Shown piece after piece: positions 7,903-16,141 of a stretch of 39,471 nucleotides of DNA. Each line of letters begins with the position of its first letter. Positions within the stretch are counted from its first letter, which is position 1. Origin of the DNA: Deltaproteobacteria bacterium (GTDB lineage Bacteria > Desulfobacterota > DSM-4660 > Desulfatiglandales > B25-G16); NCBI GenBank assembly GCA_019310725.1, contig JAFDDT010000006.1, forward strand, positions 1 to 39,471, in the 5' to 3' direction. Under the pieces are notes generated by a model that saw only the letters and a program-made list of their open reading frames with translations, ran no database searches and had not been told where the DNA came from. The position numbers and the translations under genes are program-made.

Positions 7903-8861
7903 TACTTGGTACCTCGTTTTAGTCTCTTTGAAATAATATTATCGCAGGCTGTATAGGGATCGAGTTTTCTTTGCAAAACCAACTGGACAGCTTCTTCAAA
8001 CTCTCCAGACTGAATAAGGTCTGACAAAATATCGTGGACAACTTTATCCTTTATCATCTCGGCAAGTTCATTACGCACCTTTTCATACTTAATCCCGGAT
8101 TGTCTTTCTGTGGAAGACCTTAGATAGGTGGCATGCTTCTCAACTTCGTCCAGGATTTCCCTTATTCCCTTATCAAATACTGCCTGAGCAGTTAGGATTG
8201 GTGGTTTCCAGCCATTTTCATACCTCTTTTCATCCATCTCGATCATCAATCTGAGATCACTGATAGTCCTATCCGCACCTTCCCTATCAGCCTTGTTTAT
8301 TACGAAGATATCACCGACTTCCAGGATACCTGCCTTAAGGGCCTGGATGTCATCACCCATCCCCGGTATGAGAACAATAAGCGTTGTATCAGCACTCCGA
8401 ACAATATCTATTTCGTCCTGTCCAACGCCAACTGTTTCAACGAGAATATAATCCTTTCCCATGGCATCCAGCACATCTATCGCGCTTTTGGTAGATTGAG
8501 TCAGTCCACCAAAATAGCCCCTTGTTGCCATTGAGCGTATAAACACACCCTCATCCATGCTATGCCGCTGCATCCTGACTCGGTCACCAAGAATAGCGCC
8601 TCCGCTGAAAGGACTGGTTGGGTCTACGGCGAGCACTCCCACGGTCTTTTCCGCCTTCCTCAGATGAGTTACCATTTGATCCACTAAGGTACTCTTCCCT
8701 ACGCCTGGTGCTCCGGTTATGCCAACTATATACGCCCTGCCAGTGAAGGGGTAAAGATCTTTGAGTACCTCTCTTGCCTCAGGGACCATATCATCAATAT
8801 CTCTGATAAGCCTGGCGACTGCTCTGATTTCCCCGGCTATGATTTTATCAGCAATACTCAT
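7902..8861 (-). CDS. meaB: MeaB/ArgK-type G-protein chaperone of a B12 mutase
   Basis: This 319-aa P-loop GTPase protects and reactivates adenosylcobalamin-dependent acyl-CoA mutases and gates cofactor loading. Walker A is GAPGVGKST (residues 50-58), followed by the MeaB-family stretch VLAVDPTSPFSGGAILGDRVRM, the switch region ETVGVGQDEIDIV and the guanine-specificity motif NKAD. Length matches the family. It sits downstream of the mutase B12-binding subunit on the same strand, as is usual. Upstream of the ATG is a low-complexity repeat and no clear ribosome-binding site. The symbol follows the family convention; the partner is probably the neighbouring mutase. Confidence 0.93.
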   Translation of the reverse strand: MSIADKIIAGEIRAVARLIRDIDDMVPEAREVLKDLYPFTGRAYIVGITGAPGVGKSTLVDQMVTHLRKAEKTVGVLAVDPTSPFSGGAILGDRVRMQRHSMDEGVFIRSMATRGYFGGLTQSTKSAIDVLDAMGKDYILVETVGVGQDEIDIVRSADTTLIVLIPGMGDDIQALKAGILEVGDIFVINKADREGADRTISDLRLMIEMDEKRYENGWKPPILTAQAVFDKGIREILDEVEKHATYLRSSTERQSGIKYEKVRNELAEMIKDKVVHDILSDLIQSGEFEEAVQLVLQRKLDPYTACDNIISKRLKRGTK

Positions 8862-8868
8862 TTATAGC

Positions 8869-8936
8869 ATTTCGGATTTCGGATTTCGGATTTTGGATTT
8901 TAGATTTTGGATTTTAGATTTTGGATTGAAGATTTT
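8869..8936. repeat. Low-complexity GATTTYG/GATTTTR tandem repeat
   Basis: Seven-base units (GGATTTC, then GGATTTT and AGATTTT in alternation) are repeated about nine times upstream of meaB. A similar but degenerate motif occurs near 13320-13360 and 36508-36530. It has no coding potential. It may be a slippage-prone intergenic repeat, and copy number could vary between strains. Confidence 0.7.
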
Positions 8937-9063
8937 TTACAATACATCTGAAAGCAAATCAAAGAACTTACAGGACTTTGTTCCGAAGGAATTCAAATTA
9001 TTCGTCTGAAAATCTATAAAATTGCCCAAAATTAGCTGAGGTTTTACTTAATCCCTGCTGTTA

Positions 9064-9471
9064 TCAAGTCCTAGGTTCTACATTTTCCTTAACCCATTTT
9101 ACTGCCTCTGCGAGGGGTGTACCCGGCGTAAATATCTCCTTGATCCCAGCTTTTTTCAATTGAGGTATGTCCTCTTCAGGAAAAATGCCGCCACCGCAAA
9201 CCATAATGTCATCGGCACCTTTCTCTTTTAGCAGCTCCACAACCCTCGGAAACAGATACATGTGGGCACCTGCCAAACTGGAGAGCCCTATCATATCCAC
9301 ATCCTCTTGGATAGCAGCCTGCACAATTTCCTCAGGGGTCTGATGAAGGCCAGAATAAACCACTTCAAAACCACCATCCCTATAGGCCCTGGCAATAATC
9401 CTGGCACCCCTGTCATGACCATCAAGGCCCGGTTTTGCCACTAATACCCTGATCTTCCTTTTTTGGTTCAT
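9064..9471 (-). CDS. B12-binding small subunit of acyl-CoA mutase
   Basis: This 135-aa cobalamin-binding domain carries the base-off/His-on motif DGHDRG (D17, H19, G22), in which the His replaces the dimethylbenzimidazole ligand of cobalt. [11 protein letters not shown] and the glycine-rich [11 protein letters not shown] are the other family landmarks. It is the small partner of the mutase encoded 188 bp upstream (9660-11336); together they match the two-subunit layout of isobutyryl-CoA mutase or split methylmalonyl-CoA mutase. No strong ribosome-binding site precedes the ATG. The pairing is inferred from adjacency and strand. An icmB-like or mcmA2-like name depends on the specificity of the large subunit. 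Confidence 0.93.
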   Translation of the reverse strand: MNQKRKIRVLVAKPGLDGHDRGARIIARAYRDGGFEVVYSGLHQTPEEIVQAAIQEDVDMIGLSSLAGAHMYLFPRVVELLKEKGADDIMVCGGGIFPEEDIPQLKKAGIKEIFTPGTPLAEAVKWVKENVEPRT

Positions 9472-9659
9472 GCTGGGCTTTGTTGAGTGTATTAGGTTTA
9501 TTGCCTACTGCTGACTGCCTACTTTCTCCAACTTTAGCTTTCTAATGGGCAATCCCTCAATCCCCACATTCATTGATTCTTAGATTTATCATCCATGATA
9601 TCTTTTCTAACTTTCTAACTTTAGTCACTTTAGCTCACTTTTACCTTTAGGCACTTTAT

Positions 9660-11336
9660 TTAATAAACCCCGGGATCGCGGTATATCCCAAAGACATCCC
9701 GGAACACATCACAGATCTCCTGCTCAGTAGCATATTCTTTAACGGCTTTCAAGATAGGATACATGAGATTATCATCCCCTTGAGCCGCTTCACCTAATTT
9801 CTCCAGGGCCTCTTTTGTCTTTCTACTATCTCTGCTATTTTTTAATTGGTTTGTCCATTGTATCTGTTTCTCTTCTAATTCTGCCTCTATCTGAAGCGTC
9901 TCAACAGGAAGCTCCTCTTCTGTGATATATTTATTTACTCCGACAACTGTCTTTTCTCTGCTGTCTATCTGTTTCTGGTAGTTATAGGCAGCATCTGCAA
10001 TCTCCATCTGCGGGTAATTTTTCTCAATTGCCGCTACCATCCCTCCCATTTCGTCGATCTTTCTGATGTATTCAAACGCCTCTTCCTCCATATCTTTTGT
10101 GAGACGCTCGACATAAAAGGATCCACCCAGAGGATCGATGGTATGTGCTACACCTGACTCTTCTGCAATGATCTGCTGGGTGCGAAGAGCGATCGTAGCT
10201 GCCTCTTCAGTGGGTAGGGCAAGAACTTCGTCCAAGGAATTGGTATGCAGTGATTGGGTTCCTCCAAGTACAGCGGCCAGGGCCTCAAGGGCTGTTCTGA
10301 TAACATTATTGTAAGGCTGTTGGGCAGTGAGGGAACACCCTGCGGTTTGGGTATGAAACCTGAGCCACATAGAGCGCTGGTCTTTTGCCTGAAACCGTTC
10401 CTTCATTATTCTCGCCCACATCCTCTTGGCAGCCCTAAATTTTGCAATCTCTTCGAAAAAATCGAGATGGGAATTAAAGAAAAAGGAGAGCCTCGGAGCA
10501 AAGGAATCAACATCAAGACCCCTTTCCAGGGCAGCCTCAACATAGGCTATGCCATCGGCCAGGGTAAAGGCAAGCTCTTGAACAGCAGTAGACCCAGCCT
10601 CCCTAATATGATAGCCACTAATGCTGATGGGATTCCATCTAGGAACCTCTTTCGTACCAAATTCAACAGTATCGGCTATGATTCTCATTGATGGCTTGGG
10701 CGGACACATGAAGGTCTTCTGTGCGATGAATTCCTTGAGCATATCATTCTGTATAGTTCCTCCTATAACCCTTCTGCTGATCCCTCTTTTCTCTGCCATT
10801 ACAATATACATAGCCCACAGCACAGCGGCTGGCGGATTGATTGTCATGGAGGTGGTAATCCTCTCAATAGGAAGGCCCTCAAATAGTATCTCCATGTCCT
10901 TCAGGGTGTCGATGGCAACTCCACACCTTCCACATTCCCCCCTCGATTTTGGGGAGTCAGTATCATATCCCATAAGGGTGGGCATATCAAATGCCACTGA
11001 CAGACCTGTTTGGCCTTCATTTACCAAAAGATGAAATCGCCTATTGGTATCTCTGGCAGACCCCAAACCTGCAAACATCCTCATTGTCCAGAGCCTTCCC
11101 CGGTACATAGACGGCTGAACCCCCCGTGTATATGGATATTGCCCCGGAAAGCCGATATCTTGTGCGTAGTCCAGATCTTTTGTATCCAATGGCGTATACA
11201 GGTTTTTGACAAGACGGTCCGAAACGGTAGAAAACCTCTCTAGTCTTTCTGGGGCTTTTGAGACAGATTCTTGAAACAGCTCCTGCCATTTCTTGTTGTC
11301 TGCCTCTATCCTTTGTAGCGTTTCTTTTGCAAACAT
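9660..11336 (-). CDS. B12-dependent acyl-CoA mutase large subunit, probably isobutyryl-CoA type
   Basis: This 558-aa TIM-barrel subunit of an adenosylcobalamin mutase rearranges the carbon skeleton of an acyl-CoA. The family core is clear: [19 protein letters not shown] (from residue 68), [20 protein letters not shown] and [12 protein letters not shown]. The two residues that fix substrate class differ from methylmalonyl-CoA mutase. Tyr89 of that enzyme aligns with F88 (RMFAGL) and Arg207 with Q206 (KEFIAQK). Phe/Gln is the combination known in isobutyryl-CoA mutase, which lacks the Arg that binds the second carboxylate. Length also matches isobutyryl-CoA mutase. GAGGA lies 6 bases before the ATG. 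The surrounding beta-oxidation genes would use the butyryl-CoA product. A plain methylmalonyl-CoA mutase remains possible, and other branched acyl-CoAs are not excluded. Confidence 0.9.
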   Translation of the reverse strand: MFAKETLQRIEADNKKWQELFQESVSKAPERLERFSTVSDRLVKNLYTPLDTKDLDYAQDIGFPGQYPYTRGVQPSMYRGRLWTMRMFAGLGSARDTNRRFHLLVNEGQTGLSVAFDMPTLMGYDTDSPKSRGECGRCGVAIDTLKDMEILFEGLPIERITTSMTINPPAAVLWAMYIVMAEKRGISRRVIGGTIQNDMLKEFIAQKTFMCPPKPSMRIIADTVEFGTKEVPRWNPISISGYHIREAGSTAVQELAFTLADGIAYVEAALERGLDVDSFAPRLSFFFNSHLDFFEEIAKFRAAKRMWARIMKERFQAKDQRSMWLRFHTQTAGCSLTAQQPYNNVIRTALEALAAVLGGTQSLHTNSLDEVLALPTEEAATIALRTQQIIAEESGVAHTIDPLGGSFYVERLTKDMEEEAFEYIRKIDEMGGMVAAIEKNYPQMEIADAAYNYQKQIDSREKTVVGVNKYITEEELPVETLQIEAELEEKQIQWTNQLKNSRDSRKTKEALEKLGEAAQGDDNLMYPILKAVKEYATEQEICDVFRDVFGIYRDPGVY

Positions 11337-11348
11337 CGACGTCCTCTG

Positions 11349-12500
11349 CTATAGTTTACCCAATAATGCACTGGCTATGGTGTTTTTCTGTATCTCTCTT
11401 GTCCCCTCATAGATTTCCATTATTTTTGCATCTCTATAGAACCGCTCTACCTCATATTCAAGCATATAGCCATATCCTCCAAAGAGTTGAATAGCCTCAT
11501 CAGCTACTTCAACTGCTGTCCGGGCTGCATACATCTTTGCAATGGAGGTTAATTTTGGGTCTATTTTTCCCTGATCAAAATTCCAGGCTGACTTGTAGAC
11601 AATGAGCCGTGCTGTCTCTATCTGGCTTACCATATCAGCCAATTTATGCTGTGTTACTTGAAACTGAGCCAATTTTTTTCCAAACTGGCTTCGCTCTTTA
11701 GTGTAAGCAAGTGCACGGTCAAAGGCTCCCTGGGCAATCCCAAGGGCCTGGGCCGCAATCTCTACCCTGCTCTCATCAAAAAACTCAAGAACCTGGTAAA
11801 AACCCTTATTTTCTTTCCCTACAAGATTTGAGACAGGAACTCTCACATCATTAAATGAAAGCTCTCCGGTTGATGTCATCTTTATTCCCATCTTTTCACC
11901 CACATCGGCAGTGGTATATCCGGGTGTCCCTGTCTCCACAATAATGGTTGACTGACCACGGTAGGTCGGCTTTGCCTCTGGGTCTGTTTGGCATAAAAGG
12001 ATAACAAAATTTCCAATGGTCCCATTGGTGATAAAGGTCTTTACCCCCCTTATCACATATTCATCCCCCTCTTTTACTGCAGTTGTATCCATAAGGGTAA
12101 TATCGCTTCCGTGGTCTGGCTCAGTAAACCCTCCGCTTGAAAGTGACTCACCTTTGGTAACGGGAACCAGGTATTTTTGCTTCTGTTCCTCACTGCCACA
12201 TCTCAAAATAATTTCAGATGAAAAGTCAGCCAGGCTCAGGGCGATGCCAATACTTGAGTCCTGCCTGCAGAATTCTTCAACTACGAGTGCATTTTCAAAA
12301 ATGCCGTACTCCTGTCCACCATATTCTTCTGGATAGTGAATACCAATGAAACCAAGCTCAGAGGCCTTTTTCAGTAACTCTGAAGGGAAGGTATGAGCCT
12401 GTTCATGCTCGAGGGCAAGCTCTTTATCAAACTCCCCTTGGGCAAATTCTCTGGCCGCCTTTTGAATTGCCTCTTGCTCTTTGTTTAACTTGAAATCCAT
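11349..12500 (-). CDS. Acyl-CoA dehydrogenase, second copy
   Basis: This 383-aa flavoprotein is of the same family as the one at 5936-7078 but clearly divergent in sequence. It has SSGGFTEPDHGSDITLMDT, the C-terminal IETARLIVYKSAWNFD helix and YEGTREIQK with the expected catalytic Glu at 365. It lies 12 bp upstream of the mutase large subunit and follows the hydratase by 13 bp, so all three are co-transcribed. AAAGGGA precedes the ATG at good spacing. Two dehydrogenases in one operon suggest different substrates, for example a branched and a linear acyl-CoA. The exact substrate is not determined. Confidence 0.92.
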   Translation of the reverse strand: MDFKLNKEQEAIQKAAREFAQGEFDKELALEHEQAHTFPSELLKKASELGFIGIHYPEEYGGQEYGIFENALVVEEFCRQDSSIGIALSLADFSSEIILRCGSEEQKQKYLVPVTKGESLSSGGFTEPDHGSDITLMDTTAVKEGDEYVIRGVKTFITNGTIGNFVILLCQTDPEAKPTYRGQSTIIVETGTPGYTTADVGEKMGIKMTSTGELSFNDVRVPVSNLVGKENKGFYQVLEFFDESRVEIAAQALGIAQGAFDRALAYTKERSQFGKKLAQFQVTQHKLADMVSQIETARLIVYKSAWNFDQGKIDPKLTSIAKMYAARTAVEVADEAIQLFGGYGYMLEYEVERFYRDAKIMEIYEGTREIQKNTIASALLGKL

Positions 12501-12513
12501 CGTGTCCCTTTCT

Positions 12514-13302
12514 CTAGGTTAGTTCCCCTTTGAAATCGGGCCTTCTTTTTTCCAAGAAAGCTCCCATTCCCTCTCTGGCATCCTCACTTGCCATGCACAT
12601 AGCAAACCCATCGGACTCCATATAGCAGCCAGTCCTCAGATCCTGATCGTACCCCCTGTTGATGGTATCTTTAACAGCGCGAAGAGAAACCTTCCCCTTT
12701 GAGGCCAACAGCTTTGCCACTTTCATTGTCTCTTCCCACAGGGCTTCTTTTGGGAATACCTTGTTTACAATCCCCATGTCTTTGGCTTCTCTGGCACTTA
12801 TCATTACACCGGTCATGCAAAGCTCCTTGGCCATTGATTTACCTATTAACCGAGACAGCCTCTGGGTGCCACCGAAGCCTGGCATAATCCCAAGGTTTAT
12901 TTCAGGTTGACCGAACTGAGCAGAATCGGCAGCATATGCAAAATCACATGCCATTGCTGTCTCCAGTCCTCCGCCAAGGGCAAAGCCATTGATACAGGCG
13001 ATTACCGGAATTGGCAATGCTTCCAACTGAAAGAGTAGTTCGTGGCCTTGCTCGGAAAAGACCTTTCCCTGTAAGGGGGTGAAATCTTTCATGATAGCTA
13101 TATCTGCACCCGCAACAAAGGCCTTATCGCCCTCTCCTGTGAGGATAAGGGCCCTGATCGATTTATCTGCAGCTATCTTTTCCAGAGCATCTTTCATCTC
13201 TGCAACTACTGTCCCATTAATCGCATTGAGGGCTTTTGGCCTATTGAACCTAATTATGGCAATATTTTCCTTTACCTCGTAAATGATAGTTTCATACGAC
13301 AT
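12514..13302 (-). CDS. Enoyl-CoA hydratase (crotonase family)
   Basis: This 262-aa crotonase-fold enzyme hydrates a trans-2-enoyl-CoA to the 3-hydroxyacyl-CoA. The oxyanion-hole region is GDKAFVAGADIA (about 58-69) and INGFALGGGLETAMACD (about 104-120). Both catalytic glutamates of true hydratases are present, E114 (GGLETAM) and E134 (GQPEINLG). The AAGGGAG ribosome-binding site is well placed. It is in the operon between the thiolase and an acyl-CoA dehydrogenase. No 3-hydroxyacyl-CoA dehydrogenase is encoded in this window, so that step must be supplied elsewhere. Confidence 0.93.
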   Translation of the reverse strand: MSYETIIYEVKENIAIIRFNRPKALNAINGTVVAEMKDALEKIAADKSIRALILTGEGDKAFVAGADIAIMKDFTPLQGKVFSEQGHELLFQLEALPIPVIACINGFALGGGLETAMACDFAYAADSAQFGQPEINLGIMPGFGGTQRLSRLIGKSMAKELCMTGVMISAREAKDMGIVNKVFPKEALWEETMKVAKLLASKGKVSLRAVKDTINRGYDQDLRTGCYMESDGFAMCMASEDAREGMGAFLEKRRPDFKGELT

Positions 13303-13420
13303 AGTTAGCTCCCTTTTAAATTTTCGATTTTCTATTGAAGATTTTCGATTAATAATTTTGACGAACTCGTAGAAAGTATTTTGTGAAAGAGATTGAGCAT
13401 TTTTGGGAGAAAAGCGCTTG

Positions 13421-13492
13421 AGATGTTCAGGGTTAAGAAATGCTAATTGTCTGAGGGCATTACGCCGAGTTTTAGCATTTTAGCTGAACATC
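13421..13492. repeat. Imperfect inverted repeat of about 72 bp
   Basis: GATGTTCAG near 13422 pairs with CTGAACATC ending at 13492, and AATGCTAA pairs with TTAGCATT inside it, with a loop rich in G and C. The GCGC flanks extend the symmetry on both sides. It lies in the 281-bp gap between the thiolase stop and the hydratase start on the minus strand. No T-run follows, so a processing or attenuation hairpin, or an intergenic repeat family, is more likely than a simple terminator. The rest of the gap is AT-rich and shows no gene. Confidence 0.5.
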
Positions 13493-13583
13493 CTAAATCC
13501 GCGCAAGATGCTCACGCAGTGAGCAAACTCTACTTTTTTCGAATGCATCAATTCTCAATCGTCAATTTTCAATTATCAATTCA

Positions 13584-14867
13584 TTACACCCTCTCCAAGG
13601 CCATGGCCATCCCCTGGCCTCCCCCGATACATAAGGTAGCCAGACCCAGCTCCACATCGTTTCTCACCATCTCATTCATGAGGGTGATTACAATCCTGGC
13701 ACCAGTACAGCCAATTGGATGGCCGATCGATATTCCACTTCCCAAAAGATTGGTCTTATCCAAGTCGAATCCTAATTCCCTTATGCAGGCAATGGCCTGA
13801 GAGGCAAAGGCCTCATTCAGTTCCACTTGACCAAAATCGCCTATCGTTAATCCAGTGCTTTTAAGAACCTTTCTAACAGCAGGAATAGGTCCCAGTCCCA
13901 TATATGCGGGATCTATGGCCCCTGATGCATACGCCTTGATCTTAACTACTCGCTTGAGTCCTAAATCTTTCGCCTTTTCTGCAGACATCAAAAGCACGGC
14001 AGCAGCAGCATCGTTAATACCAGAGGCATTACCTGCTGTGACAGTGCCATCTTTCTTGAAGGCCGGTCGCAATTTTGCCATCTTTTCTACACTGGTATCC
14101 ATGGGCCTTTCATCAGTATCAAAAACAAGAGGTTCACCCTTTCTCTGAGGGATAGTAACGGGGACAATCTCTTCTCTAAAGATTCCCTCAGCTATTGCCT
14201 TCCTTGCCCGTGCATGACTGAGGGCACCCAGTTCATCCTGTTCCTCTCGGGAAATCTGGTATTTTTCGGCAATATTCTCAGCAGTTAGGCCCATATGATA
14301 GCCATAAAAGATCTCCCAGAGTCCATCATAGATCATCAAATCCACCAAATCAGTATTGTTCATCCTTGCTCCCCATCGTGCTCCAGGAGATCCATAGGGT
14401 GCCAGACTCATGTTTTCCATGCCCCCCGCAAGAATGGCGTCGGCCTGTCCCGCTGCAATAGAAAGCGAAGCAAGGGCTAAGGCCTTCATGCCTGAGGCAC
14501 AGACCTTATTTATGGTGAAGGCGTTAGTCTCTTTAGGAATGCCTGCATGTATTGTTGATTGTCTGGCCACGTTTTGTCCTTGACCTGCCCCTATCACATT
14601 ACCCATGATCACCTCTCCGATCTCGATTGGCTGAAGAGAATCGGGGTAGTTATAAGCCTTCTCTTCCAACTCGATCATACCTGCACCTTTAAGTGCATTG
14701 GGCTCAAAACTCTTGAGGTCATCAGACGCTAAAGGCCGCAACCCAAGTCTTTTCAATGTCTCCTTCATGACCAAGGAGCCCAAAGCAACAACTGGTGTAG
14801 CCTTTAACGATCCCCCAAAAGAACCTACAGGCGTTCTACTGCCCCCCACAATTACTACGTCTCTCAT
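13584..14867 (-). CDS. Thiolase (acetyl-CoA C-acyltransferase) with an N-domain insertion
   Basis: This thiolase cleaves 3-ketoacyl-CoA to acetyl-CoA plus a shorter acyl-CoA, or condenses two acetyl-CoA. All catalytic residues are present: nucleophilic Cys123 in NKVCASGMKA, the NEAFA motif, His383 in GHPIGCTGA and Cys413 in LCIGGGQG. At 427 aa it is about 35 residues longer than typical. The extra stretch lies at about residues 46-83 (PLASDDLKSFEPNALKGAGM and onward) between the first helix and EVIMGNV. The start is placed at the ATG at 14867 because AAGGAG sits 8 bases before it; a GTG 6 bases further upstream is too close. It is the first gene of the acyl-CoA operon. Confidence 0.92.
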   Translation of the reverse strand: MRDVVIVGGSRTPVGSFGGSLKATPVVALGSLVMKETLKRLGLRPLASDDLKSFEPNALKGAGMIELEEKAYNYPDSLQPIEIGEVIMGNVIGAGQGQNVARQSTIHAGIPKETNAFTINKVCASGMKALALASLSIAAGQADAILAGGMENMSLAPYGSPGARWGARMNNTDLVDLMIYDGLWEIFYGYHMGLTAENIAEKYQISREEQDELGALSHARARKAIAEGIFREEIVPVTIPQRKGEPLVFDTDERPMDTSVEKMAKLRPAFKKDGTVTAGNASGINDAAAAVLLMSAEKAKDLGLKRVVKIKAYASGAIDPAYMGLGPIPAVRKVLKSTGLTIGDFGQVELNEAFASQAIACIRELGFDLDKTNLLGSGISIGHPIGCTGARIVITLMNEMVRNDVELGLATLCIGGGQGMAMALERV

Positions 14868-14873
14868 GTACAC

Positions 14874-15107
14874 GTCTCCTTACTTGAAATTTATTGATAG
14901 GTAATTACAAAAAGTCCGGACCTTTTCTGTGGTCATAAAAGATATATTTTTTCTTCTAATTTAAGTCAAGCCAAAACCACCCGCAGCAGAGCAAAAGATA
15001 TATGGCGTTTTGGTTTTAAAACGAAGGATTTGAGCCTGCTAAATGGATGAAAGTTTTGACTACGCTTTGCCAATACCGAGATTTTTTGCCGTTCCTCCTT
15101 TTTTTTA
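14874..15107. other. Intergenic region between divergent operons, no gene seen
   Basis: This is the first part of the gap of about 400 bp between the thiolase operon (minus) and the DUF2080 gene (plus). It is AT-rich, and I see no coding frame or RNA gene. It should contain the promoter of the long acyl-CoA operon, but no single convincing -35/-10 pair on the minus strand stands out. Confidence 0.5.
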
Positions 15108-15136
15108 TTGACAACAAATTATGAGTGGATTATAGG
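15108..15136 (+). promoter_or_regulatory. Sigma70-type promoter for the DUF2080-GNAT pair
   Basis: A perfect -35 box TTGACA (15108-15113) is followed by a 17-bp spacer and TATAGG (15131-15136) as the -10 box. It faces the small AbrB-like gene, leaving a leader of about 140 nt. Confidence 0.55.
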
Positions 15137-15144
15137 ATAGTTAC

Positions 15145-15158
15145 ATTATAGCTATAAT
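15145..15158. promoter_or_regulatory. 14-bp perfect palindrome just downstream of the promoter
   Basis: ATTATAGCTATAAT begins 8 bp after the -10 box, at or beyond the expected transcription start. This is a typical site for a repressor. The AbrB-like protein encoded downstream is a candidate binder, which is inference. Confidence 0.35.
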
Positions 15159-15281
15159 ATAATCACATTTGTCATTCCAATCCAGGAATTGACACCAGAT
15201 TTAATGGGAGAATCTCTTGAACTGGTAAGCAATTGAGCATCATATCTTCTTCAATTTCAACTCATAAAAGATAAATAATCG

Positions 15282-15458
15282 ATGGACGACGAGAATAAAA
15301 AGGCCGCTCCCATAGAAGGGGCCTCAAGAAAGGTTAAATTTGAGATATATGGTGAGGAGATGCTCGAAAAAGAGGTCAAAATGAGCGGTAACAGTGGCCG
15401 AGTATATCTTCCACCCGATTGGGTGGGGAGACATGTAAAGATAATCAGAACAAATTAA
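15282..15458 (+). CDS. DUF2080-like/AbrB-fold small protein
   Basis: This 58-aa protein has a charged N-terminus and the core KFEIYGEEMLEKEVKMSGNS followed by GRVYLPPDWVGRHVKII. The pattern (EVKxSGNSGRVYLPxxW-G) matches the DUF2080 transposon-associated family, a SpoVT/AbrB-like fold best known in archaea, where the gene often lies near transposases. It has a double-psi beta-barrel type of DNA-binding hairpin, as in antitoxins. It is too short for most ORF thresholds. It is followed 28 bp later by a GNAT acetyltransferase in the same direction, so the pair could work as a unit (regulator plus enzyme or toxin). No transposase is seen near it. The start is the first in-frame ATG. Confidence 0.72.
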   Translation: MDDENKKAAPIEGASRKVKFEIYGEEMLEKEVKMSGNSGRVYLPPDWVGRHVKIIRTN

Positions 15459-15486
15459 GCACTGAATTAGTACAGGGTATACGAGA

Positions 15487-15924
15487 TTGGAAAAGCTACT
15501 CATAAGAAAGTTAAAAGTAAGTGATGCTGATCACATCTCCAAAATCCAGGAAGCAATTATAAAGGGACCTGTCACCATAGATTATCATAGGGTTGTTCGG
15601 GAAGAGGCGAAAAGAAAGGATGGGGTTAGCTTTGTAGCGGAACTGGATGGCAACGTGGTAGGTTTTATGATTGTTTACATTATCTATGGTGGATTTGGCT
15701 TGGAGAAAAGCGCCTGGATCGGGCTTTTTGGGGTTGACTCAAAATATATGGGAAGCGGCATCGGAAAAAGACTGGCAAAGGAAATTTTTGATGTAATCAA
15801 GGAAAGAGGCATAAAGAATATTTTCACATCAGTGAAGTGGGACTCCACTGATCTACTGTCCTTTTTTAAGTCACTGGAGTTTAACAGGTGTGAATTTATT
15901 AATCTAAAGAAAGTAATCGATTGA
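15487..15924 (+). CDS. GNAT-family N-acetyltransferase
   Basis: This 145-aa protein has the GNAT fold: an N-terminal strand-helix with IRKLKVSDADHISKIQEA, the beta4 strand AWIGLFGVDSKYMG and the acetyl-CoA pyrophosphate loop KYMGSGIGKRL (R/Q-x-x-G-x-G/A type). A RimI-like C-terminal half follows. It transfers an acetyl group from acetyl-CoA to an amine, but the acceptor is unknown. The start is TTG, with AGGG about 11 bases upstream. It is coupled to the DUF2080 gene. A type II toxin-antitoxin arrangement (GNAT toxin with small DNA-binding antitoxin) is possible. However, toxin GNATs usually pair with RHH or HTH antitoxins, so it is only a suggestion. Confidence 0.8.
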   Translation: MEKLLIRKLKVSDADHISKIQEAIIKGPVTIDYHRVVREEAKRKDGVSFVAELDGNVVGFMIVYIIYGGFGLEKSAWIGLFGVDSKYMGSGIGKRLAKEIFDVIKERGIKNIFTSVKWDSTDLLSFFKSLEFNRCEFINLKKVID

Positions 15925-15994
15925 GCATCTCTTTAGAGAGAAGGGGAAGGCTATCAGTAAACAAGAAAGGATAAATAAGATAACTGAATCGGAA

Positions 15995-16141
15995 GTAACT
16001 TCTCAATAAGTTCGGGTTGTGTCATTGCGAGCAAAGCGAAGCAATCTCTAATATCGCAATGAGATTGCCACGTCGCTCCGCTCCTCGCAATGACCGTAAA
16101 CGCAAACGGCAAGGAATCAGCCGAGCTTTTTGAGAAGTTAC
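15995..16141. mobile_element. 147-bp MITE-like element, copy 2, with 8-bp target duplication
   Basis: Same length as copy 1 and about 92% identical by eye. The termini are GTAACTTCTCAA and TTGAGAAGTTAC, a perfect 12-bp inverted pair. The flanking direct repeat AATCGGAA is at 15987-15994 and 16142-16149. The inner core is bounded by GTCATTGCGAG and CTCGCAATGAC. It lies between the GNAT gene and the benzoyl-CoA reductase cluster and disrupts no gene. Confidence 0.9.

Noticed and set aside
9472-9659. Possible B12 riboswitch between the mutase subunits
   Set aside because: The gap holds simple repeats of CTTTAG type and no B12-box-like conserved sequence that I can see.
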